DNA from: Myxococcales bacterium
Lineage (GTDB): Bacteria; Myxococcota_A; Polyangia; Polyangiales; Houyiibacteriaceae
Reading direction: 5' to 3'
Assembly (NCBI GenBank): GCA_013002645.1
Contig: JABDJF010000567.1
Location: forward strand, 1-5,534
DNA length: 5,534 bases
Under the pieces are notes generated by a model. The model was not told where the DNA came from, searched no databases, and worked only from the letters and a program-made list of their open reading frames with translations. Position numbers and translations under genes: made by a program. This document shows, one piece after another, positions 1 through 5,534 of this stretch (position 1 is the first letter of the stretch; every line of letters starts with the position of its first letter).

Positions 1-17
1 GGTGTATAGTCCGCTGA

Positions 18-899
18 ATGACCGTAACTCGCAAATGGAGCGCGCCGAAGAGCGATTTCTTGGTTCCGTTCGACGGTAGCTTTCGAACTGCCGAAGCGCC
101 GACGGCGCCGGCAGGGAAAGTCGACAAGGATGCGGTGAAGGCCGAGCGCCGCGAGCACACGGCCGACATCTACGAGCTTCAGCGTAAGCTCTATGCCGAC
201 AATCGATACGCTGCGCTCTTCGTGTTTCAAGCGATGGATGCCGGAGGGAAGGACGGCACGATACGAAACGTCTTCACCGGCGTGAATCCCGCCGGTTTTC
301 AGGTTTCGTCGTTCAAAGCGCCCTCGGACGAGGAGCTCGAGCACGACTTTCTTTGGCGCGTTAGCGAGAGGTTGCCCGAGCGCGGTCGAATCGGCGTCTT
401 CAACCGCAGCCACTACGAAGAAGTGCTCGTGGTTCGCGTGCACCCGGAGTTCCTCGGAGGTCAGCGCTTGCCCAACCTGAACCTCGAGACGCTTTGGAGC
501 GAGCGATACGAATCGATTCGGAGCTTCGAGCAGCACCTCGCCCAAAACGGTACCGTCATCGTGAAGTTCTTCTTGAATGTGTCTTTGGAGGAGCAGAAGA
601 GACGCCTGCTTCGCCGAATCGAGAAGCCGAGCAGGAATTGGAAGTTCAACCCGGGCGACGTCAAAGAGCGAGAGCGCTGGCCGGACTACATGCACGCGTT
701 TGAAGATGCACTCAACGAAACCTCGCGTCCCTGGGCGCCCTGGTATGCGATCCCCGCCGACAGCAAGCCCTACATGCGGCTCCAAGTCGCCCGCATCGTT
801 CGAGAGACGCTTCGGAATTTGGGCGTCGACTTTCCTCAAATCGACGAAGCCGCACGGCTCGCGCTGGTCGAGTGCCGCAAATTGCTCGAACATTCATGA
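18..899 (+). CDS. ppk2: PPK2-family polyphosphate:nucleotide phosphotransferase (class III-like)
   Basis: Cytosolic kinase of the PPK2 family, which transfers phosphate from inorganic polyphosphate to AMP and/or ADP. Seen in the 293-residue protein: a Walker A loop DAGGKDGT at residues 74-81 preceded by FQAM, a Walker B region FNRSHYEEVLVVRV at 128-141, and a basic lid segment around 198-222 containing KPSRNWKF and ending in ERERWPDY. The WAPWYAIPADSK stretch at 239-250 is also typical of the family. Asp79 in the Walker A loop, the motif HDFLWR (109-114) and the single-domain length fit the group usually called class III, reported to act on both AMP and ADP; the class is inferred from memory. 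The common DAAGKDG loop reads DAGGKDG here. The start is the first ATG after an in-frame TGA at 15-17; too little upstream sequence is present to judge a ribosome site. The stop overlaps the thiD start. The protein looks complete and intact. Confidence 0.93.
   Translation: MTVTRKWSAPKSDFLVPFDGSFRTAEAPTAPAGKVDKDAVKAERREHTADIYELQRKLYADNRYAALFVFQAMDAGGKDGTIRNVFTGVNPAGFQVSSFKAPSDEELEHDFLWRVSERLPERGRIGVFNRSHYEEVLVVRVHPEFLGGQRLPNLNLETLWSERYESIRSFEQHLAQNGTVIVKFFLNVSLEEQKRRLLRRIEKPSRNWKFNPGDVKERERWPDYMHAFEDALNETSRPWAPWYAIPADSKPYMRLQVARIVRETLRNLGVDFPQIDEAARLALVECRKLLEHS
896..899 (+). promoter_or_regulatory. ATGA start/stop overlap coupling ppk2 and thiD
   Basis: The thiD ATG (896-898) overlaps the ppk2 TGA (897-899). 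The bases just upstream have no purine-rich ribosome site, so termination-reinitiation is the likely route for thiD translation (inference from layout). Confidence 0.7.
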
Positions 900-1702
900 C
901 TGCGGCGCCTCCGATCGTATTGACGGTGGCGGGTTCCGATCCCTCAGGTGGCGCCGGACTTCAGGCAGACCTCAAGGCCATCCATCAGCACGGCGCGTAT
1001 GGCGCCGCGGTGCCGACCCTGATCACCGTGCAGGACAGCCTCGAGGTCGGGCGGGTCGAGCTACTCCCGGCAGACCTCGTGCGCGCCCAGCTTTCGGCCG
1101 TGCTTTCGGATTTGGCCCCTGCGGCGGCCAAGACTGGTGCGCTCGGCTCTCCGAAGGTGGCTAGGGTTCTGGGCTCCATCATGACGGAGACACAATTCGA
1201 TTGGGTGGTCGACCCAGTCTGGCTTCCGAGCCGGGGTACGCCCTTGTCGCGGGGAGATATGGTCGCCGCCTACAAGGACGCCGTCATTCCGCACGCTGAT
1301 TTGATCACCCCAAACGCCGACGAGGCGGGCTTGCTGGCAGAGATGCCCGTGCGCACGCTCGACGATGCGTACAAAGCCGCCGAGCGGATTGCCTCGCTTG
1401 GCGCCGCCGCCGTATTGATCAAGGGCGGTCACCTCGAAGGGGCGGACCGAGGCACCGACCTGCTCCTACACGACGGGGAGCTGAGCGAGCTAAAGGCCGC
1501 CACGATCGTCCCCGGCCGATTTCATGGGACGGGTTGCGCGCTCTCCGCGGCCATCGCGTGTCGACTCGCTTTCGGGGAGGATCTCTGCGCTGCAGTCGGC
1601 GGGGCCAAGGACTGGCTCGTGGGGGCCCTCGCCCATGCGTTTGCAGTCGGGAAGGGAGCCAAGCCGGTGAATCATCTCTGGCCTCTGGAGCACAAACCTT
1701 AA
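896..1702 (+). CDS. thiD: Hydroxymethylpyrimidine/phosphomethylpyrimidine kinase (ThiD-like)
   Basis: Ribokinase-like fold enzyme that in the ThiD family phosphorylates 4-amino-5-hydroxymethyl-2-methylpyrimidine and then its monophosphate, giving the pyrimidine pyrophosphate used in thiamine synthesis. The 268-residue protein has the full family order: AGSDPSGGAGLQADLKA at 12-28, Gln46 in the substrate region, KTG at 79-81, DPV at 106-108, LITPN at 136-140, KGGHLEG at 176-182 and the anion-hole/catalytic HGTGC at 210-214 with Cys214. Length is normal. Two usually conserved pocket positions differ: the Met of the GML motif is Ala82, and DPVM(L/V)AKSG reads DPVWLPSRG. I chose ATG 896 because the protein then begins a few residues before the first beta strand, as in relatives. 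A GTG at 872 would add eight residues. No Shine-Dalgarno precedes 896, so initiation probably depends on ribosomes ending ppk2. A relative with altered substrate, such as a pyridoxal kinase-like enzyme, is less likely but possible. Confidence 0.9.
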   Translation: MTAAPPIVLTVAGSDPSGGAGLQADLKAIHQHGAYGAAVPTLITVQDSLEVGRVELLPADLVRAQLSAVLSDLAPAAAKTGALGSPKVARVLGSIMTETQFDWVVDPVWLPSRGTPLSRGDMVAAYKDAVIPHADLITPNADEAGLLAEMPVRTLDDAYKAAERIASLGAAAVLIKGGHLEGADRGTDLLLHDGELSELKAATIVPGRFHGTGCALSAAIACRLAFGEDLCAAVGGAKDWLVGALAHAFAVGKGAKPVNHLWPLEHKP

Positions 1703-1758
1703 CTGCTTTCGAAGTTTTGCAAACGCAATAGTTGCCCCGCCTTTTGCGAGGCTGCTAC
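1703..1758 (+). other. Short intergenic gap between thiD and parC
   Basis: This is the only noncoding gap in the window. It is AT-richer than its surroundings and contains an 8-base palindrome TTTGCAAA at 1716-1723 and a second TTTTGC copy at 1742-1747. I see no hairpin followed by a T run, so no intrinsic terminator. No pair of good -35 and -10 hexamers stands out. A weak promoter for the topoisomerase genes could lie here or inside thiD. If translation began at the TTG at 1732 or the ATG at 1777, the gap would shrink or grow accordingly. Confidence 0.5.
1748..1751 (+). promoter_or_regulatory. Probable ribosome binding site for parC (GAGG)
   Basis: GAGG lies seven bases before the ATG at 1759, a good distance, and supports that start. 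A weaker AGG (1767-1769) stands seven bases before the alternative ATG at 1777. Confidence 0.45.
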
Positions 1759-4131
1759 ATGCGAGCAGGTTTTCGGATGGCGCGGCGTCGCAAGAAGAAG
1801 GGGGCTCCGCAGATCGAGCTGCCCATGGACAGCATCGAGGACGCATCGCTCGTCGTCGAAGCGCAGCGCCGATATCTCAATTACGCGCTGAGCGTCATCA
1901 CCTCCCGTGCGCTGCCTGATGTCCGAGACGGCCTCAAGCCGGTGCAGCGGCGGATTCTGTACACCATGTACAACGAGCTTCGGCTTCGGAGCGACGTCAA
2001 GCATCGAAAGTCGGCCGCCATCGTCGGCGATGTGATGGGCAAATTTCACCCGCACGGAGACACCGCCATTTACGACGCCCTGGTCCGTATGGCGCAGCCG
2101 TTCACCATGCGCGCGCCGCTGGTAGACGGGCGCGGCAACTTCGGTTCGCCGGACGGCGACTCGGCCGCGGCGATGCGGTACACCGAAGCCCGGCTCCAGA
2201 AGCTGGCCGACGAGCTCCTGGTCGAGCTTGCCAAGAAGACGGTGGCGTTCCGGCCGAACTACGATGGCCGGCTGTTCGAGCCGATCGTCCTGCCCGCGCG
2301 GTTTCCGAACCTGCTGGTGAATGGCTCGCAGGGCATTGCGGTTGGCATGGCAACCTCGATTCCACCTCACAATTTGTCCGAGGTGATCAAAGCTTGCGTG
2401 GCGCTCATCGACGGCGACCTCACGACCAAGCAACTGATGAAGTTCGTGAAGGGGCCCGACTTTCCGACCGGCGGCGAGCTCATCAGCAGCAACAGCGAGC
2501 TGGCGGCGGCCTATGAGAACGGACAGGGCTCGCTCAAGCTCCGCGGCGAATGGAAGACCGAAAAGCCCCGGAGCGGCAACCCCACGATCGTGATTCGCTC
2601 GATCCCGTACTCGGTCGAGCGGAGCACCGTCGTAGAGAAGATCGCCGAGGTGATCATCGCGAAGAAGATGCCGCTGCTCCTCGACGTGCGTGACGAGAGC
2701 ACCGACGACTGCCGCATCGTCTGCGAGATGAAGAAGGACGCGGATCCGCAGCTCATCATGGCGTATCTCTACAAGAACACGCCGCTGCAGACCAACGTGC
2801 AGGTGAATCTCACCTGCCTCGTTCCGACGTCGAACCCCGAGGTGGCCGCGCCGCAGCGTATCGGCCTCAAGGCGATCCTTCGGCACTTCCTCGATTTCAG
2901 AATGGAGGTGGTTACCAAGCGGCTCGAGTTCGAGCTCGACCAGCTCCTCAAGCGCATTCACATCCTTCAGGGCTTCGTCATCGTCTTCGACGCGCTCGAC
3001 GAGGCAATTCGGATCATCCGGAAATCGGAGGGCAAGCAGGACGCGGCCCAGAAGCTGATGAAACGCTTTGGACTCGACGACCTGCAAGTGGACGCGATCC
3101 TCGAGCTGAAGCTCTACCGCCTCGCAAAGCTCCAGATTCTGGAGATTCGCTCCGAGCTCGAGCAGAAACAAAAGGAAGCGCGTCGAGTCCAGAAGCTGCT
3201 CAAGAGCCCCGCCGCGCGCTGGAAGCTGGTACGCGCCGAGCTGCAGGAGCTGGCGTCGAGCTACGCCGATCCTCGCCGCACTCGCATCAGCGCCAAGCTC
3301 GACGAGCCCGAGTTCGATGCCGAAGCGTTCATCGTCGACGAGGACGCAATGGTCGTCGTCACGGAGCAGGGCTGGGTCAAGCGTCAGCAGCGCGTCAAGG
3401 ACGTAGCCTCGACCCGAGTGCGAAAGGGCGACCGGGTGCTGGCAGTGTTGGCGGGTTCGACCAAGAACACGGTTGCGTTCTTCAGCAGCCATGGTGTCTG
3501 CTACGTGAGCCGCATCGTCGACATAGCGGCGACGACCGGCCACGGCACGCCGTTGCAGACCATGTTCAAGATGGCCGACGGGGAGCGTATCGTCGGCGCA
3601 ATGGGCTTCGACCCTCGTTTCTTGGACGTCCCGCCGGTGGAAGAGGGGTCCGAAGAGCCCGAGGAGCCGTATGCCATCGCGGTCACACGCGGCGGGCTCG
3701 CCCTACGATTCTCGCTTCGTGCCCACCGAGAGCCGTCGACACGGTCGGGTCGTAAGTTCACGCGACCCAAGCAAGGAGACGAAGTGATCTACGTTGCGCC
3801 GGTCTTCGCAGAGGATTGTCTCGCCTGCGTGACCAGGCAGCGCCGCGCCCTGGTTTGTGAAGCCGATGATGTTTCGCTTTTGGCCGGCGCGGGCCGTGGC
3901 GTGATGCTCATCAAGTTGGCTAAGGACGACGAGGTCCTGGCGGCAAGGGTGCTGTCCTATGACGACGATGTCTTGATCGCACAGCGCGACGGCGGCAGCG
4001 AGTACCGAGTCACGCTTCGCAAGTATGAAATCGTGTCCCGCGGAGGGAAGGGCTTTCAGCTCTTCACGCGCGGCGCGGTTGAAGGTGAAGTCTATCAAGA
4101 ACCCGAGATTCCCGTGTTCCCGGAGGAGTAG
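1759..4131 (+). CDS. parC: DNA topoisomerase IV subunit A (type IIA topoisomerase, ParC)
   Basis: DNA-cleaving subunit of a type IIA topoisomerase; with the B subunit it forms an A2B2 enzyme that decatenates and relaxes DNA. Numbered from ATG 1759 (790 residues): RALPDVRDGLKPVQRR at 50-65, the recognition-helix motif HPHGDTAIYD at 97-106, catalytic Tyr141 in AMRYTE, the intercalating Ile193 in GSQGIAVGMAT, a long helical/coiled-coil region with the C-gate at about 375-500, and a beta-pinwheel C-terminal domain from about 527 to the end with roughly five blade-like repeats. The first blade (538-558, GWVKRQQRV...) lacks the QRRGGKG GyrA-box that marks gyrase, which with the adjacent ParE-like partner favours ParC over GyrA. 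The N-terminal half itself looks rather GyrA-like (LVDGRGNFGSPDGD). An RGGKG motif does occur in the last blade (761-765). An acidic loop lies at 618-637 and an acidic tail at the C-terminus. The start is uncertain: TTG 1732 and ATG 1777 are alternatives; the latter gives MARRRKKK. The gene overlaps parE by one base. Confidence 0.9.
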   Translation: MRAGFRMARRRKKKGAPQIELPMDSIEDASLVVEAQRRYLNYALSVITSRALPDVRDGLKPVQRRILYTMYNELRLRSDVKHRKSAAIVGDVMGKFHPHGDTAIYDALVRMAQPFTMRAPLVDGRGNFGSPDGDSAAAMRYTEARLQKLADELLVELAKKTVAFRPNYDGRLFEPIVLPARFPNLLVNGSQGIAVGMATSIPPHNLSEVIKACVALIDGDLTTKQLMKFVKGPDFPTGGELISSNSELAAAYENGQGSLKLRGEWKTEKPRSGNPTIVIRSIPYSVERSTVVEKIAEVIIAKKMPLLLDVRDESTDDCRIVCEMKKDADPQLIMAYLYKNTPLQTNVQVNLTCLVPTSNPEVAAPQRIGLKAILRHFLDFRMEVVTKRLEFELDQLLKRIHILQGFVIVFDALDEAIRIIRKSEGKQDAAQKLMKRFGLDDLQVDAILELKLYRLAKLQILEIRSELEQKQKEARRVQKLLKSPAARWKLVRAELQELASSYADPRRTRISAKLDEPEFDAEAFIVDEDAMVVVTEQGWVKRQQRVKDVASTRVRKGDRVLAVLAGSTKNTVAFFSSHGVCYVSRIVDIAATTGHGTPLQTMFKMADGERIVGAMGFDPRFLDVPPVEEGSEEPEEPYAIAVTRGGLALRFSLRAHREPSTRSGRKFTRPKQGDEVIYVAPVFAEDCLACVTRQRRALVCEADDVSLLAGAGRGVMLIKLAKDDEVLAARVLSYDDDVLIAQRDGGSEYRVTLRKYEIVSRGGKGFQLFTRGAVEGEVYQEPEIPVFPEE
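4122..4126 (+). promoter_or_regulatory. Ribosome binding site for parE (GGAGG), inside the parC end
   Basis: GGAGG sits within the last codons of parC, four bases before the GTG at 4131. The strong site supports the GTG start and lets parE be initiated both by fresh ribosomes and by those finishing parC. Confidence 0.75.
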
Positions 4132-4133
4132 TG
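4129..4133 (+). promoter_or_regulatory. TAGTG stop/start overlap coupling parC and parE
   Basis: The G of the parC stop TAG (4129-4131) is the first base of the parE start GTG (4131-4133). Such an overlap fits coupled, near-equal synthesis of two subunits that work 1:1 (inference). Confidence 0.7.
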
Positions 4134-5534
4134 GCGTACACCGCCAAAGACATCGATGTCCTCGAAGGCTTGGAGCCCGTTCGCAAGCGACCAGCGATGT
4201 ACATCGGAGGCACCGATGCGCACGGGTACCATCACTTGCTTTGGGAGATTCTCGACAACTCGGTCGATGAGGCGATCAACGGACATGCCTCTCGCATCGA
4301 GGTGGTGCTCGACGAGGATCACCACGGGGCGACGATCACCGACAACGGTCGGGGCATTCCGGTCGACACGCATCCGAAGTTCAAAAAGTCCGCGCTCGAG
4401 CTCATCCTCACCACCCTTCATGCGGGCGGCAAGTTCGAAGGGAAGAGCTACCAGGTTGCTGGTGGCCTGCACGGGGTGGGCTCGTCGGTCGTCAATGCGC
4501 TCTCGTCGGAGTTGACCGCAAGCGTTTGGCGCGGGGGGAAGACCTACTCGCAGTCGTATGTGCGAGGCAAGGCCACCGCGAAGCTCAAGCGGGGAGCGAA
4601 GACCAGCAAGCGGGGCACCGCGATTCATTTCCGACCCGACATGGAGATATTCGGAAAGCGGACTGCGTTTGATTCGAAGCGCGTGGCGGATCGTCTCGAG
4701 GCGAAGACGTACCTTCATCGGGGACTCAAGATCGTGTTCGTCGACGAGAAGAACGGCGAGCGCCAGGAGTTCGAGCATCCAGGAGGGATCGTCGACTTTC
4801 TCGACAAGCTGGTCACCGAGCGCGGCCAGCCTTCGGTGCATACGGAGCCGTTCACTGTCGAGAGTGAGGGGGAGCCGAGGCTCGAAGTCGCGCTGCGATG
4901 GACCGAGGACACCGACGAGCTGATTCGTTCCTACGCCAATGGCATTCCCACGGGTTCGGGCGGCACGCACGAGAATGGCTTCAAGCAGGGGCTTTCGAAG
5001 GCCATTCGGAACCACATGGAAACGCACAAGCTCACGCCGAAGGGCGTGAAGGTCACGGCCGACGACATCCGAGAGGGATTGGTCGCGCTGCTGAGCGTAT
5101 ACGTCGAGGAACCGCAGTTCCAGGGGCAGACCAAGGATCGGCTCAACAACCCCGAGGTCACGGCGCAAATCGAGTCCTCGGTGCGGACGGCGTTTGAACA
5201 GTGGCTTCTCAACAACAAGACGGCAGCCGAAGCGATCATCGCTCGCGTCATCATCTCCTCGCGGGCGCGCGCTGCGAGCCGCGCGGCAAGCCAGCAGGTT
5301 TCCCGCAAGACCGCCGTGAGCCACCGATTGAACCTGCCCGGCAAGTTGGCCGACTGTTCGAGCACCAATCCCCAGGACAGCGAGCTCTTTCTGGTCGAGG
5401 GGGACAGCGCCGGTGGCAACGCCAAGCAGGGCCGGGACCGAAAGACCCAGGCGATCCTGCCGCTGCGCGGAAAGGTCCTGAATGCGGAGCGGGCGTCTCA
5501 GGCGCAGATCCTCGGCAATCGTGAGCTTCAGGAC
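4131..5534 (+). CDS. parE: DNA topoisomerase IV subunit B (ParE), 3' part cut off by window edge
   Basis: ATPase subunit of the type IIA topoisomerase whose A subunit is encoded just upstream. The frame is open from GTG 4131 to the last base (468 codons, no stop). Seen in order: EILDNSVDEA at 39-48 with the general-base Glu39 and Mg-binding Asn43, DNGRGIP at 71-77, LHAGGKF at 96-102 and GGLHGVG at 111-117, all of the GHKL ATP site; a transducer domain with QTK at 333-335, whose Lys contacts the ATP gamma-phosphate; LPGKLADC at 402-409; and the TOPRIM metal site EGDSAGG at 423-429, followed by PLRGKVLN at 444-451. GyrB shares most of these. The transducer segment SYANGIPTGSGGTHENGF (267-284) resembles E. 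coli ParE (IPT..GGTH.NG) more than GyrB (NNI.THEGGTH), and the neighbour lacks a gyrase-type first blade, so ParE is preferred. The rest of the TOPRIM domain and C-terminus lie beyond the window. GyrB remains possible. Confidence 0.88.
   Translation, partial: MAYTAKDIDVLEGLEPVRKRPAMYIGGTDAHGYHHLLWEILDNSVDEAINGHASRIEVVLDEDHHGATITDNGRGIPVDTHPKFKKSALELILTTLHAGGKFEGKSYQVAGGLHGVGSSVVNALSSELTASVWRGGKTYSQSYVRGKATAKLKRGAKTSKRGTAIHFRPDMEIFGKRTAFDSKRVADRLEAKTYLHRGLKIVFVDEKNGERQEFEHPGGIVDFLDKLVTERGQPSVHTEPFTVESEGEPRLEVALRWTEDTDELIRSYANGIPTGSGGTHENGFKQGLSKAIRNHMETHKLTPKGVKVTADDIREGLVALLSVYVEEPQFQGQTKDRLNNPEVTAQIESSVRTAFEQWLLNNKTAAEAIIARVIISSRARAASRAASQQVSRKTAVSHRLNLPGKLADCSSTNPQDSELFLVEGDSAGGNAKQGRDRKTQAILPLRGKVLNAERASQAQILGNRELQD

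Noticed and set aside
872..898. GTG at 872 as an upstream start for thiD
   Set aside because: It would add eight residues not expected ahead of the first beta strand and has no convincing ribosome site. ATG 896 with the ATGA overlap is the simpler choice.
577..1164. A 195-codon + strand frame across the ppk2/thiD junction
   Set aside because: It is out of frame with two well-supported genes, rich in Arg, Ser and Gly, and without any family motif.
1717..1728. Small inverted repeat TTGC-AAAC-GCAA in the thiD-parC gap
   Set aside because: The stem is only four base pairs and is not followed by a T run, so it is neither a credible terminator nor a clear operator.
1732..1760. Promoter-like spacing TTGCCC ... 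CTACAT before parC
   Set aside because: The spacing is 17 bases, but the second hexamer matches the -10 consensus poorly and overlaps the preferred start codon.
1699..3543. A 614-codon open frame on the minus strand
   Set aside because: It lies wholly antisense to parC, is rich in Leu, Arg, Asp, His and Val as expected from reversed GC-biased codons, and shows no recognisable domain. Rare sense codons TTA, CTA and TCA keep the reverse frame open.
4095..5324. A 409-codon open frame on the minus strand
   Set aside because: It is antisense to parE, whose ATPase, transducer and TOPRIM motifs are unmistakable. It has the same low-information composition as the other antisense frame.
4131..5534. 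Annotation of the B subunit as GyrB
   Set aside because: The shared ATPase and TOPRIM motifs do not decide it. The transducer segment IPTGSGGTHENG and the partner's missing blade-1 GyrA box favour ParE, though this is not settled without a genome-wide check for gyrA/gyrB.

Overview
The window is a compact, GC-rich bacterial segment with four genes on the + strand: a PPK2-family polyphosphate:nucleotide phosphotransferase (18-899), a ThiD-like hydroxymethylpyrimidine (phosphate) kinase (896-1702), a type IIA topoisomerase A subunit best read as ParC (about 1759-4131), and the matching B subunit ParE (4131 to the right edge, incomplete). Nearly every base is coding. I see no tRNA, rRNA, mobile element, CRISPR array or convincing terminator.

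Layout: ppk2 and thiD overlap by four bases (ATGA), and parC and parE overlap by one base (TAG/GTG), so each pair is probably translationally coupled. The only gap is about 56 bases between thiD and parC. It is locally AT-richer, but I cannot defend a promoter or terminator in it. All four genes could be one transcript, or the gap could hold a promoter for the topoisomerase pair.

Function: PPK2 uses inorganic polyphosphate to phosphorylate nucleotides. ThiD uses ATP to make the pyrimidine half of thiamine. ParC and ParE together form a topoisomerase IV that decatenates and relaxes DNA. The first pair shares no obvious pathway with the second, so this looks like a housekeeping cluster rather than a dedicated system.

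Organism: high GC, strong G/C third-position preference and the topoisomerase sequence style suggest a Proteobacteria-like lineage, perhaps Myxococcota or another former deltaproteobacterial group. This is an impression without a database search.

I did not find an undescribed biological system. The points most worth a second look are a GyrA-box-like RGGKG motif in the last rather than the first blade of the ParC C-terminal domain, and unusual residues at normally conserved substrate-pocket positions in ThiD.
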